From the NCBI GenBank assembly GCA_003833135.1, contig QZLH01000010.1, forward strand, positions 48,007 through 112,006: DNA of 64,000 nt, read 5' to 3'. Source of the DNA: Oehlia diaphana (taxonomy: Eukaryota; Glomeromycota; Glomeromycetes; Glomerales; Glomeraceae). Shown piece after piece: positions 34,971 to 46,914 of the stretch. The notes under the pieces are model-generated. The model worked only from the letters and a program-made list of their open reading frames with translations, did no database searches and was not told the DNA's origin. A program made the translations under genes and the position numbers. The number at the start of each line of letters is the position of its first letter. The first letter of the stretch is position 1.

Positions 34971-36257
34971 ATGGAAATGTGTAAAGAATGCGAACGGCCG
35001 ACTACTGAATATAATTGGTGTCATGGTTGTAGTGCGAGACATTTTCAACAAAACTTCAACAATTGGACAAGTGGTAATGGTAATATTGATAAATTTATTC
35101 AAGATACTCAGTTATCAGCAGTTTGGTATAATAAATTATTAGAGTGGATACCTTTTGATAGATTTAACAATATTGAACATATTGGCAAAGGCGGATTTGG
35201 TGATGTGTATAAAGCGAAATGGATTGATGGACGTATATGGAATTGGGATAACAAAAATCAGAATTGGAATAGACTTTATCAGGATGAATTTGTCGCCTTG
35301 AAAAGTTTAAATAATTCAGAAAATATTACATTAGAATATATTAAAGAGGTATTAATTAATCATAAAATTATTGTAATATGATTTTGTTACCAAAAATATA
35401 TATATATATATGTATATAATTTTTTATAGATTGCATCACATCATAAAATAAATGAAGCTTTTATCATTGAAATCTATGGAATAACTCAACATCCGGAAAC
35501 AAAAAATTATGTGATTGTTTTACAATATGCAGAACATAGAAGTTTACGAAATTATTTAAGCCAGAATTACAAAAAGTTGACTTGGGCAGAAAAGATTTAT
35601 ATATTATATAATATTGCGAATGGACTTGATCAAATTCATAGAAATGGATTAATTCATCGAAATTTACATACTGGTAATATATTAAGGCTTAAATATGAAA
35701 CTTCTATAACTGATATAGGATTATGTAAGTCTGCAGATTATAACAATACATTAGAAAATAAGGTATATGGTGTTTTACCTTACGTGGCTCCAGAAATTTT
35801 ACGAGGACAAAATTATACCAAAGCTTCTGATATTTATAGTTTTGGTATAATTATGTATGAAATTATTTCTGGATTATCCCCATATCATGATATAAGCCAT
35901 GACAAAAACTTAGCAATAAAAGTTTGTCAAGGGTTTAGACCAAGCTTTAACATTAAAGTACCTCAATTAATTTTGCATTTAATTAAACAATGTTTGGATG
36001 CAGACCCTCTGATTAGACCAACTGCTGATAAAATATGGAATACTTTATTGCAATGGCATAATGATATTCAAGAGCAAGATGATACAGGAATATATAAACA
36101 AATAGAAGAAATTAATAGTGATTTATCAACTAATGATATACCTTCAAAACATTTTAAAGCAATTTATACAAGTAGATTACTTAATTTTGATAATCTTCCT
36201 GAACCAAAAAATCCTGATAAATATTATATAAAATATGAAAATATAGGAGGATATTAA
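34971..36257 (+). CDS. TKL-like protein kinase homologue with HRN in place of HRD
   Basis: Two exons (34971-35348, 35430-36257), 401 aa. The N-terminus has a Cys-pair motif (CKECERP...WCHGC) followed by FNNWTSGNGNIDKFIQDTQ, also found in the kinase at 51557. Kinase landmarks: glycine loop IGKGGFGDVYKAKW, VAIK-type Lys in FVALKSLNN, DIG replacing DFG (ITDIGLCKSAD), APEIL, and DIYSFGIIMYEI. The catalytic-loop motif reads HRN (residues 202-204) where active kinases have HRD, so catalysis is probably lost or weak. The C-terminal tail YTSRLLNFDNLPEPKN is shared with the paralogue. I chose ATG 34971; an upstream in-frame TTG is not needed. A signalling or scaffold role is inferred. Confidence 0.88.
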
Positions 36258-37417
36258 ATATCACTATATAACTATATGTATGTCTTGTATTAATTGAAAT
36301 ACATATTATATATTATTATTTAAATTATTAAATTATTAATATTTTACTGTATAAAATATGTATTAGTTAAAAAATAAAGCAAATAAGAAATATTTAACTA
36401 CTATAATAATAAGCATATATAATAAAACTTATTTACTTATATTAAATATTAAATATAAATATATAATTTTAATATATATTTTAAATAAGCAATTAAAATT
36501 TATAAAAGTAAATTACATTTTATTATTAATAATAAAATTTAATTAGTCAACTTATTTAATAAATAATAATGACATTTATTATATAATTATTTATAATGAT
36601 ATTAGTAAAATTTTACACTGTAATTAATAAAAATAACATAAAAATCAAGAGATATGACTTTATACCAAATTATTACTATAATAAATTATTACTTTAAACT
36701 AAAAATTTCTACTAAAATACCAAATACTATTCCAAAATTTACCAATATGATCTTAATATAATTTAATATATTAGCAATTAAATTTAATTAAAATTCAAAT
36801 TATTTAATAGTTATTTTAAAGAAAATATTAATAATATTTTTAAATAAGAAGATTATACAATAATCAATTAATTTATTTTATTTAGAATTTTAAAATATAA
36901 CCAAATACCTTTATATATTAAACTTGCTATAATAAGTTTAAAATTTTAGTATCTTATTTAATTGGTTATTATATGGAATAACATCTTCATTAGACATATA
37001 GTCTAATACATAAGCATTATTCTGTGATACGTTTTTATCAGATTAATCAAACATTATTACACATACATTGTAAATTAATGTTTCAATACATTAAAATAAT
37101 TAAACCATCCCACACACGTTAAAATCCAAAGCATTCTGTAAAACGATATAATATTATAAACATTGAGAACTCTTCGTTGTCTTTTTTTTCTTCTCCTGTT
37201 TCTGTTTCTTCTTCCGTGGAGAAGGATATTCATTCATTAACCTTTTATCTTTCAAAATTTTTCTTTTTCGGCTCTCTCTTAATAATTTTATAACCTAGCA
37301 TCGTTTTATTTAGTAGCTTCTATATAAAGAAACTGTGTAAGATATCACATAAATTCAGGTAAATAGTATTAGAAAGAATATTATTAACCTTGATCTGTAA
37401 AATAATACGTGCGACCT
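36258..37417. other. Very AT-rich intergenic stretch
   Basis: Almost only A and T between about 36260 and 36970, with short TTAAA/ATTAT repeats. No frame, no clear element. Confidence 0.6.
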
Positions 37418-39945
37418 TTAAAATTTATCAAGTTCATCATAAGCGATAGGAATTTCTAACTCGGTCAAATCAGTGGAAACATAAAAACCAGCACCAACAT
37501 ATACTATTATATTAACACTGCTTGTAAATAAAAATGTGAAGAAAGAAGCCCAGGCATCAATAACTTCGGAAATAATTGTAGTACTTCTTTTGACACCCTT
37601 TTATTGCTAACAGATACGATAGGCTTCATTAATGACGTGCATGTCTCTTAATCTTCAGTGAATTGGTAAATTTTTCCTTTTATTATCGATTACTGAATAA
37701 GCTCTTTCGCAGAGAGAAAATTCACGGCCCTAAGACTCTTTTGTTCCTAATTCATTATTCTGCAAGTTATATTAGTATATGTTTCAAACTGACATTAAAT
37801 ATATATAATGTATAATTTAACATACACAAAAGAGCCAATCCAGATGAAATCCTTCATCTCCTTCGTGAGCCTTGTCATGACATGCTCTAGAAGCTCGAGA
37901 CACTGGTTCACCAATTATTTGTTATTTATGAGAAAACACGCGCATTAGTGCAGACAAAGAAAAAATAGAAAGGATAAAATAGAAAATCTTACGAGTGTCG
38001 ATCAATGATATTATCTAAGCACGAAAAAATATCTCTTTCTGTATTTTTCCTTTTTGGAATTTTTTTCTTAATCATTCACAACTGACAAAAGAAATTCAAG
38101 TAAGTAATGAAATCCATTGGCGTACAGTAAATGTATAGTACTTACGTAAATCTTATCAAATCAAAAATATAGGTTACGTCTTCATCTAAGTAATCCATTT
38201 GTTTGATTTGTTTTGTTGTTTGAATCGTCGAGACCAAATTCTTGGGAACTCGTTTTTAGAAAATTTTTTAGTTCTTCTAATGCACCGCGTGTTCCTTCAT
38301 GAAGAACTTTTTCACCAATTATTTTAATCTGATCGTTATTTAGCTGAGTTCAGAGTATGTGATTAAATTTACATAATTACAAATAAAGTATATAACTTTC
38401 ATAAAATTATAGCCGTTTACCTTTGATAAATCTTGTAAACATTTCTCTGCTTGTGGTTTCAATATTGTCCAATCATTAATTATAATTTCTAATTCGAGTG
38501 CATTAGCTAAAACCTCTTGTAATTTTAAAAATTCTTCTTCTGAGAGATATTCTCTGGTTACATCTAAATCTGATCCATCTATAATTCTCCACCATACCGA
38601 CCTTTTTATTTTTAACTATAATTTAATCATGCGAAAAAAAGTGCAAAAATGACATTTATAAAGTATTTATTTTGATGAATCTTTGATTCTTTTATCCTCA
38701 TCTTCTTCCGAAATTAATTCTTTATGATACAGCATTCCTTTTTCAAGCCATTGGAATTGCACTGTCAAATTCCCATTCATTATTCCGCTACCATCCATCT
38801 CGCTTTCGCCATAATCATCAAAAAATCGTCACGTAAAGGAGATGTACAATCGCGAGGAGAGACTTCCTCGTTATTTTCATCTGCTTTTCTCTTTCGTTCT
38901 TGTTCCGCCGAATCAATCCTCATGCTGGCATATTGTTGAGAAATCAACAATTGAGAATTATATGTTTTAAAATGCTGAATACCAGCCGATATGCCCGTAC
39001 TAATTGCCATATTTTGGATAGTGGAATTAATAAGACAATATGTTAATACAAAAAAAATATCATAACCATGCTTACCATGTTCACTCTGTCACTCTGTTAT
39101 TAACTTCTGATTTTGCTAATCTTTTCATATCATCATTCCATAAATCAACGTTGGTTTGAAGTTTGTTGGCTTCCTAGTTTAAAAAATGAAAATATTTAAT
39201 TAAAATATTGTAATTATCGCAATGTATACTGCAAGCAAAATGTCATAAACCACACGTGCCATCGGCACATTCCCCACTTCAGGCAAGCGAACCGGTTGCC
39301 TTCTGTGACAAAGTCACTCGGCCGGCGGGCGCGGGAGTGTAATTTGTGCAAATATGCACAAGTAGAACTTTGGAGAGCTTTGATACCAACATCAATTGAC
39401 ACAAGTCTGGGTGTAACGGATTTCTCTAGGGATCTAAGGATCTAATTCTTCCAAAATCATTTTGACGGGCTTCTTCGATGTTATTAAGTCTCGAAAAAAT
39501 TTTCTGCGCTTCTATGGTGTAGCCCACATCACGCGCCTTAAAATTTTCTATTAAGTTCAGTATTGATTAACTTCTTCGTTAAGTATTATTAAGTTCATTA
39601 TTGATTCTGTCAAGCTCAGCAGTGAAAGTAGAATTAATATCGGAAAGACGCGCGGAATGTTCGTTGCGATTTTAGTGTTAACTTCTGTGCCAAGTTTTTG
39701 TAAAGATTTTAATACTTCCATCACGTGAGGAGAGATCATCCGCGATATTTCATTCTTAATTTTGGTGACCGCCGCAGTGATAAACGTATCATCACGAGTG
39801 GTGGAGTTCGTCGGAGATTTTTTGTTAGAATCATCCACATGACAACAATCCCCATGAATATCGTCAAAATAACGAATGAAAAAATAGCGGATAAGGCCAA
39901 AAATGGCATGCTCTCTGAAGAGTTGAATGATGTTAAACTGGACAT
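37418..39945 (-). pseudogene. Decayed multi-exon coiled-coil protein gene
   Basis: Read on the minus strand, fragments in family-like order are visible. The start at 39945 has a hydrophobic segment (MPFLALSAIFSFVILTIF). A frameshift comes near 39840, then a helical region (TAAVTKIKNEISRMISPHVM, ARLSDINSTFTAELDRINNE) with another shift near 39665. A foreign, less AT-rich insert follows at about 39217-39417. Further pieces are LQTNVDLWNDDMKRLAKSEV, an exon at about 38590-38420 (REYLSEEEFLKLQEVLANAL), an exon at about 38345-38230 (IIGEKVLHEGTRGALEELKN), then ASRACHDKAHEGDEGFHLDW, and an ending WASFFTFLFTSSVNIIVYVG...LAYDELDKF-like with stop at 37418. Several in-frame stops and shifts show it is broken. 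The original function is unknown. Confidence 0.65.
39217..39417. other. Less AT-rich foreign insert in the decayed coiled-coil gene
   Basis: About 200 bases including CGGCCGGCGGGCGCGGG, far richer in G and C than everything around it, interrupting the pseudogene. The minus frame has few stops but no recognisable protein. It could be a SINE-like or other mobile fragment. I could not place convincing tRNA A/B boxes. Confidence 0.45.
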
Positions 39946-40941
39946 GATATAGATAGAGCGATGCGTAGTAAATTTATTGAGAAGTGGATCAAATCAGTGT
40001 TTTTTTTTAGATAATATCGTTTGATTTTTTATAATATGCAACTCTTTTGATTATTTTATACTACACGTGAAATGAGAATTTAACCTAATATAATAAAAAT
40101 TATGTTGCTTTATTATGTGTATTCACCATAATTACATTTTTTATAATTACATTTTTTTTTTCACCTAAAACAATTATAACGATTACTATTTTGCAAAACT
40201 TCATAAATCTAAATAAAAAGTAAAATAAATAAAATAAAATAATCATATAAAATTAAGTAAATTAAATAAATTAAATAAATAAATTACTAAAATTAAATAC
40301 ATAAAGAAATACAAAAATGTAATATTATGATAGATATTATAAATACATAAATACATCTGCTGCAATTAAAAATGAGTTACAGTACTTACTTATATATAGG
40401 TATAAAAAAAATGTAATATAATATCATTTTGCAAGAATAAACCAGATTTAGAGTTTAAAGGAGATAATAAATTAATACTAGAAATTTTAATGTCATGAAA
40501 CGAAAATTAAACATATTTAAGATGCGCAGCACGATTTCTCGATATCAGATATAGAACTTATCTATAACAGATAACTTGTCTATACGATCAAATTAAAATC
40601 AGCGACAAAATAGCGTATATCAGTTAGAAAATTCCTGAGCATTGGCCAAAAGATGTGGTAAATATTTAACCAACTTTACCTTACCTATTAAGAAATAATA
40701 ACGATCGGTATATTCCTATTTTGTTTAACATTACTTCATGTTATAATTTCCTAATCTAGTCAAATTCGCGGTTCCCGACCCGCGACCGTGTTAGTGAAGT
40801 CACATAAATAACATGCCGATCCTACTTTTAAAGATTATTGTACATTAGATCACATGATAGTCATTAATTGTTATATAAAGCTTTTTTTTACTTTTTCTGA
40901 TCTCTCCTTTTTTTTTCTTGCAAATTTGCAAAAATTCTATT
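39946..40941. other. Intergenic, no gene seen
   Basis: AT-rich spacer upstream of the F-box-like gene, with AAATAAATTA-type simple repeats around 40200-40300. Contains a possible TATA box just before the gene. Confidence 0.6.
40872..40879 (+). promoter_or_regulatory. Candidate TATA box
   Basis: TATATAAA about 70 bases before the ATG at 40942, followed by a pyrimidine-rich stretch. Position and sequence fit a core promoter, but AT-rich surroundings make chance matches common. Confidence 0.35.
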
Positions 40942-42681
40942 ATGACAACTACATCTCCAAAAATTGTTAACGATTGTATTTTGGAAATCTTACTATATCT
41001 CACTAATGATCAATGTACATTATACAACTGTATCCAAGTAAATCGTGATTGGTGTCAAATAGCTATTCCATTACTTTGGATGAATCCTTTTAAATTTGAA
41101 AATTTTAAAATAATTCAAACTTTAATACAAAATTTTGATGTTCAATGGAAGGGTCATTTATTACGAAGGAGAGTTTTTAATTCATCATCTTTATCATCAA
41201 CATTATTTTCTACGTCATTTAATTATTCGTCCTTTATACAACATTTTGACTTTTCGACCTTCAAAATCTCAGTCAGTAACTGGCTCTTTAAATTATTAAA
41301 TAGAAAACCAAAATATGATGAAATGATTTTTATATATCAACTAGTTGGAAGTTATTTATTTAAAAATACTCGAGGTTTCATATCTTTAAATATTGATTAT
41401 GATTATAAGAAAATAGATAAAGATTTTGATTATTTTGGTGATCCAGGAGAAATTTTTGATGAAGAAGTTACTTCCAATTTTTTAGAACTTTATGATATTT
41501 CAAAGTTTGGATATTTTGAAAATGCTATGAAAAATATTGAATCATTTAAATACTCTTATCGAGGATTAGAACCGACTTATCATCAGAAAGAATTTATTAA
41601 AGCTATTTCAGAAATTTTCAGAAAATTAACTTTATATTGTAATAAAATTCAAAATTTAATTATACATTCAGCTATTGATCAAGCATTTTTTGAACATATT
41701 AATTTTGTTCGTAAAGTAACTTCTGGAATAATTTTAAATCAACAAAATCTTCAATCTATTAGTTTCTTTGAAGAATGGCGAGATGAGAATGGATCTGATA
41801 CTTTTTTTTCTTCATTAACTAAATATCAAAAAACAAAAAATTCTTTGAGATCATTAAAATTTCCATATTTTAGTGATATGGAAGGATTATTACCTTTTCT
41901 TGCAATTCATCATTCGTTGGAAACTTTGGAATTTACAAATTTTTTTAGTGATTATGATGTCGTAGAATTTTGTACATCTAAAAAGAATAACATCGCTTCA
42001 ATTCATATCAAGAATTTGAAATTTTATCGAATTAAATTCGATAAAATATACAATAAGAATAATTACATCAAAGCTGTTGAAGTTTTATTACATTTATCTA
42101 ATGATAAATTAAAAACACTTACAGTAGAACATGTTGATGATACAATAATTCAATCAATTTCAGATTATTGTAAGAATTCATTAACTTATTTATCATTAAA
42201 AATACTTCCAAAGTATTTCTCTAAATTTGTTGATATTTTATCATCTTTAAACAATCTCAAATATTTAATTTTAGTGGAAGATCACGATTCAAGAAGTAAT
42301 CGAATAAAATATAATTATAGTACTTTCGCTAAATCATTTCCTTCATCTTTAAGACATTTGGGACTTGATATATCAATAAATCCAAAAATTTTAGAATTAC
42401 TTCTTAATGAAATGGAAGTACCTTTAACCACATTAGATCTTTATACTGTGATGGATTTTGGGTATCTGGAAGCAATTGTTAAATACATTAAAGTTAATAA
42501 TTCAAATTTGAAGAATTTTGGATTTAACTCATTCATTGATTCTTCTTTAAATAATAATCGATCACTACATAATTACATGAGATTGATGTCAGATCTTTAT
42601 AATTTTGAAATAAGTATTTACATTGTTGAAAATCACTTACATATCGAAACGCAACATGCCAAAATTTGGTTGAAATATTAG
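40942..42681 (+). CDS. F-box-like protein, single exon
   Basis: Uninterrupted frame of 579 aa. The N-terminus (MTTTSPKIVNDCILEILLYL...CIQVNRDWCQIAIPLLW) has the layout of a fungal F-box, with the typical 'VNRDWC..A.PLLW' second half. The remainder is a long region with recurrent leucine-spaced segments (LQSISFFEEW, SLETLEFTNF, LKTLTVEHVD, LTYLSLKILP, LKYLILVEDH, LRHLGLDISI) that look like irregular leucine-rich repeats. Together this suggests an SCF-type substrate adaptor. Such proteins are greatly expanded in Rhizophagus-like fungi. The target is unknown. The start was placed at the ATG at 40942 because the frame upstream has only a TTG. No introns, unlike the F-box gene at 33182. Confidence 0.82.
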   Translation: MTTTSPKIVNDCILEILLYLTNDQCTLYNCIQVNRDWCQIAIPLLWMNPFKFENFKIIQTLIQNFDVQWKGHLLRRRVFNSSSLSSTLFSTSFNYSSFIQHFDFSTFKISVSNWLFKLLNRKPKYDEMIFIYQLVGSYLFKNTRGFISLNIDYDYKKIDKDFDYFGDPGEIFDEEVTSNFLELYDISKFGYFENAMKNIESFKYSYRGLEPTYHQKEFIKAISEIFRKLTLYCNKIQNLIIHSAIDQAFFEHINFVRKVTSGIILNQQNLQSISFFEEWRDENGSDTFFSSLTKYQKTKNSLRSLKFPYFSDMEGLLPFLAIHHSLETLEFTNFFSDYDVVEFCTSKKNNIASIHIKNLKFYRIKFDKIYNKNNYIKAVEVLLHLSNDKLKTLTVEHVDDTIIQSISDYCKNSLTYLSLKILPKYFSKFVDILSSLNNLKYLILVEDHDSRSNRIKYNYSTFAKSFPSSLRHLGLDISINPKILELLLNEMEVPLTTLDLYTVMDFGYLEAIVKYIKVNNSNLKNFGFNSFIDSSLNNNRSLHNYMRLMSDLYNFEISIYIVENHLHIETQHAKIWLKY

Positions 42682-44579
42682 TAGATTATTATTATTATTA
42701 TTTTTATAATAATAGTTTTTTTTTTTTCATAAATAGTATTCTTAATATAGTTTCAAATTTTTTTTTTTTTTTTTTTGCAATGTAATTGATAACGAATGTT
42801 TCAAATAATAAATTTCGTGCAGCTTTATACTGTGATATATAAAAAGATCTTATCCTTTGACCATTATAACTGTAAGGATGTAAAATCGATGCTATGCGTA
42901 ATTTTGGGAAGGAACATAGTAAAAGTCTCTTGTAATAGGGCAATTTCTTATATATAAATAATGACGATTTTCAAATTAAATTAAAGTAAATTAAAGAAGT
43001 GCCCAAACACTACTATATCCTAAATTAACCCGGTCTCAGAAAGTAATGGTCTTAAATCTGGTTAGGACATGGAAATGACCTTTCTGAGATGTTCGCAAAA
43101 CAGATGAAGCAGATAGAATCACTTGTGTTGCATCATCATGTGTCAAATGTCAATGTATCTGATTTTATCTATTAATGAATGAAAGTAATTCATTGGTCTG
43201 AAAATCAAAGAATTCGTTGTAAGTCACTAGTTAAGATCGATATTAGCATCCATCATTCTATACATTTAAACAATTGATCGTGCTAGAATTAACGTTCCAT
43301 TGTTCCTGTAAAACAGGCGCGTTGGATAAAGAACTTGAACATGTATTTTCAAAAAGAACTACTTTTATGCATACGGGAAAAATACATAATTTTCACTACT
43401 AATTTTCAGATACAAATATACTGTATAACAAACAGTGAGACTGATCCAACATTTCAAAAAAGAATTAGTTCGATATCCAAATGCAATTGATGAAATATGA
43501 TTGGAAAAAAGCCAAGAAAATGAAGTAATAACCACAATAGAAATAATAATAGTAATAATAGAATACCGCTTCTTCATATCGTAAAATTTTTATTCCGTTT
43601 TTCGATACTAAAATTGATAAACATGGTTAAATTAAAGGATGAATAACTATAACATCTATCATTATATTGGTTCAGCATTCGTTAATAAATTTCGCTTACG
43701 ATCATTGATCACTAGATTAACAAAAAATAATAGAATTATTATTGTTTTTTTTTATTGTACCTAAATGATATTTAACGCGTCTTAATAAATTTCAACTGAT
43801 ATGAAATACAAATTCTAAGTGAGAGAAATTTTATTTACATATACCATTTAGCATCGGTTACTATACAGTATATTAAGATTCCGTTTCAACTAATTTTAGC
43901 TCAAACTTATAACACCAAAAAGTACTCACAATTTTTTAATTTAAGAAGTACTAGACGGTACATATCAAATATGTCAAACCTAACATAGATCATACCTGTT
44001 TTTTGAAAAAAAAAACCAAACGAGCATCTTTATAGATGAATAAATTTTTTTTGTTTACAAAAGGATTCATTTTGTTAAATTCTAATTTTTCACATATTAA
44101 CCGAATAAAATTCATACAACGAAAAAAACATTATTCATGATCCGATTTTTCCTTTTTATTTGTTTTTGCTTCATATATAACTTTACATTTACTATTAAAA
44201 ATCAAAATTTATTATATATAATAATATTAAACTTTATACTCAAGCTCTTTCTTGAATTTTTATTTTTTAACGTTAATAATAGTAAAAATATATATGAACA
44301 TGTTTACTTAGTCCTAGAAAGGCGATTCGCTTATTAAAATTTTTTTTTTAGAAAAAATTTACTTCAGAATGGGTAACATTTATCTATTTTAGTTGTAACT
44401 GAAAAATAAAATATTAAAAAGACCAGATATTATCTATTGAATTTACTATTAATACAAGATGTCTCAGTTATCACTATTATACAAATAAAATAATTTTTTT
44501 GTTATCTCTTCCTTTTATATTTTATCAATTTCTTTATTCAATTGTATAATTTCTTTCTCAGTTTAAACTTTTCATATTC
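42682..44579. other. Intergenic, no gene seen
   Basis: AT-rich DNA with poly-T runs near 42715-42775. Several short frames exist on both strands, but they are hydrophobic or low-complexity and lack support. Confidence 0.55.
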
Positions 44580-45080
44580 ACGCAAATTTATTTTCTATTT
44601 GCAGCATCTAGATCTTCTTCTAGCTTCTCCACTTCTTTCCTTGCCTCTTAAAGTTCTTTTTCAACCGATTTAGTAACAGTATCTTGATTCTTGAGGAATT
44701 AAAGGGAAATATATCAATTGAAAAGAAATATTCTTAATTAAACAAAGACATCTTTATATACAAAAACATTGAGGAAGAAATTGTGGGTACACCATTCCGC
44801 CCGTTTTGATCTCGTGCAGATATGTCATCGGTAGCGGTGGTGATAATAGTGGTCCCAATAATCTCGTTAAAATTTCAAGCAGCAATCTGAGTAATCGTAC
44901 TCTCTGATAATTGATCTGGGCGTGAATTAGCTTCATTTCTATTATTGTTGTTATTGCTGCTGATTCCGCTATTGTTTTTTCTTTTCTTTATGCTGCTGCT
45001 GACGCTGATGATGCTACTGCCAGCATTGTCGTTGCTGCTGCTACTGCTGCTGCTATTGTTGTTAATATTATTTTGATGTA
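44580..45080 (-). pseudogene. Probable remnant of a Ser/Asn-rich coiled-coil gene
   Basis: On the minus strand, a Ser/Asn-rich low-complexity frame (about 45060-44900, with runs of AGC/AAT-type codons and a KKRKNNSG basic patch) is followed by a coiled-coil-like piece at about 44680-44590 (VTKSVEKEL, stop, EARKEVEKLEEDLDAANRK, stop). Stops interrupt it and no start or splice model works. Trinucleotide repeats (GCTGCT/GTTGTT type) could alone explain part of the open frame. Confidence 0.35.
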
Positions 45081-46490
45081 TACATGCCAGATCACTAATA
45101 TTGAAGATTTTACGATTTCCATTCGGATGCTTACTACAACAAAAAAAAATTTCCTTTATTCATGAGGCTTGCTTCTCTTATGTAGTTGTATCATTTCACA
45201 ATGTTCACAATGGTATCGTCTCCATGACTTTGGATGATTTGTAATTTTGGAAGACATATTAAATTAATTAAATAAATTATATAATTAATAAGTGTAATTT
45301 TAAGAAAGAATTTTTCGGTTAAATATATTTTTTTTTCTTTATTATTTTTTGATAAAAAAATTTTGACTGGAGAGTTTTTTTTTTGGAATATATATAATAG
45401 AAAAAAGTAAATACAAGGGATAACGACAATTATTTTTCTTGGACGTTTATTTACTGTAAAGTTTTTTTTTTTCTTTAAATAATAAATTAATAATTGTAAA
45501 AAAAAATGATGCACTTTAATATTTATTATATTAGCAAATATGCAACAAGGCTTTAAAACAACTTTAGTAAACCAGTGTTTTTAGTTTAATCAATCCACGA
45601 TTGCGCCTCTACGATATTCAGTAAGACAAAACCCATAAATAGAATTGCGATCTGTCAATCCGTAAATAAACACATTTCAGCCATTTTACGAATTTGAGTA
45701 ATAAAAAGAATTTTTTTTTTTAGATAACTTATGAATATCTATCAATACATAATATAATAAAATAAAAATTGTCTTCAAAAATAAAGTAGAGAGAAAATTA
45801 AAACGGATTGAAATTCATCCGGAATTTTTTAAACTACTAGATTGTGCATTGGGATGCAGTCTTATAATATACATAAAAAAAAAATTTGATCTTTATTAAT
45901 TAAAATCCGTGTATAATTACCAAAATGTGTCATCCGGATCGTAACTCTCCCCATAAGGAAGCCACAACATAAATAGTCCACCTTTTTTTTTTGTTTTGTT
46001 TATACACCGTGCTGTGTTTTTTTCGTGAATGATCGATCTATTTACAACTTTTTTTTATTTTTTTTGCACAAAAATGGTATTTTTAATTTAAACAAATCCA
46101 ACGATTCAGGCAAAGCACACCTCTACGATATTTGATCCAGGAATCCTGGTCGGTAACCTGTCAGGAATTGTGTTCAGACCTGTAACCGTTATTAACGGGT
46201 TATAACGGATATCTGTTAATATCGGGTTTACGGTTTTAAATTTTAACTAACGGATTCTACCCGGGTTCAAAATTGACTATTGGATACAACCGATGGATGA
46301 TATCGGGTATCGGTTTTGTACCAGATTATCGAGTTATCGGCTTAAACGGTTAGCTAAACGGATTGGAGAACTTTTCGCATTTTTCATGTGATGCGTTTGA
46401 TCTGATTAAAACCATTATTAACCTGTTAAATATCCTTAAATATCCACTATCCAACCTTTATCAAACCGTTAACCGACTTGTTAACCGGTA
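45081..46490. other. Intergenic with degenerate repeats
   Basis: Blocks at about 45585-45625 and 46095-46135 share CACGATT/CAACGATT and CCTCTACGATATT, suggesting an old local duplication. A stretch at 45957-46010 (GGAAGCCACA...CCACC...ACACCGTGC) resembles the left end of the element at 46757. At 46150-46480 there are many CGGGT/ACCGG variants. No gene. Confidence 0.5.
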
Positions 46491-46724
46491 CAGCAAAATT
46501 CAAAATATAGTGAACACTTGAAAATTTTATTGTCAGTACTCGGGTTACTGGGTTATTAGAAAAGATATATAACACGTGACATATATATATGATGGGGTAG
46601 TATAATAAGTATAATTGTATATATAGAACTACTTTTCTAATAACCCGACTAGTTAGAAACCCGAGCACCCGACAATCCTGACAATAAAAATTTTCTAGTG
46701 TACACTATATTTCGAATTTTGCTG
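46491..46724. repeat. Long foldback (inverted-repeat) element
   Basis: The left arm beginning CAGCAAAATTC and the right arm ending GAATTTTGCTG are imperfect reverse complements over roughly 75-100 bases, sharing AAATATAGTG(A/T)ACACT, AAAATTTT(T)ATTGTCAG, CTCGGGTT and GGGTTATTAGAAAAG. The loop is short. It would form a strong hairpin. Confidence 0.8.
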
Positions 46725-46756
46725 TAATGGGTCAAACGGGTCTGAACACTCAGTGC

Positions 46757-46914
46757 TCAGGAAGCCACATCTAAGCCACCATCTTTTGCACACCGCACCG
46801 TATGTTTTTACTTTTTTAATTTTTATTTCCTTACATAACCTTAAAATGCGCATGAGATAAATATTGCATTGATACAAATAGAAACAATTTCGCGTTATAG
46901 ATGTGGCTTCCTGA
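46757..46914. mobile_element. Small TIR element (MITE-like)
   Basis: TCAGGAAGCCACATCTA at the left is mirrored by TAGATGTGGCTTCCTGA at the right (17 bp, perfect). About 158 bp long without a coding frame. A similar left end occurs near 45957, so the family is repeated locally. Confidence 0.75.

Noticed and set aside
38724..38939. Plus-strand frame
   Set aside because: Antisense to the coiled-coil pseudogene pieces, which explain the coding-like composition.
45191..45514. Minus-strand frame of 107 codons
   Set aside because: Dominated by Lys/Phe/Ile from poly-A/T tracts; no start context or family.
46447..46668. Minus-strand frame of 73 codons
   Set aside because: Lies inside the foldback element and is a by-product of it.
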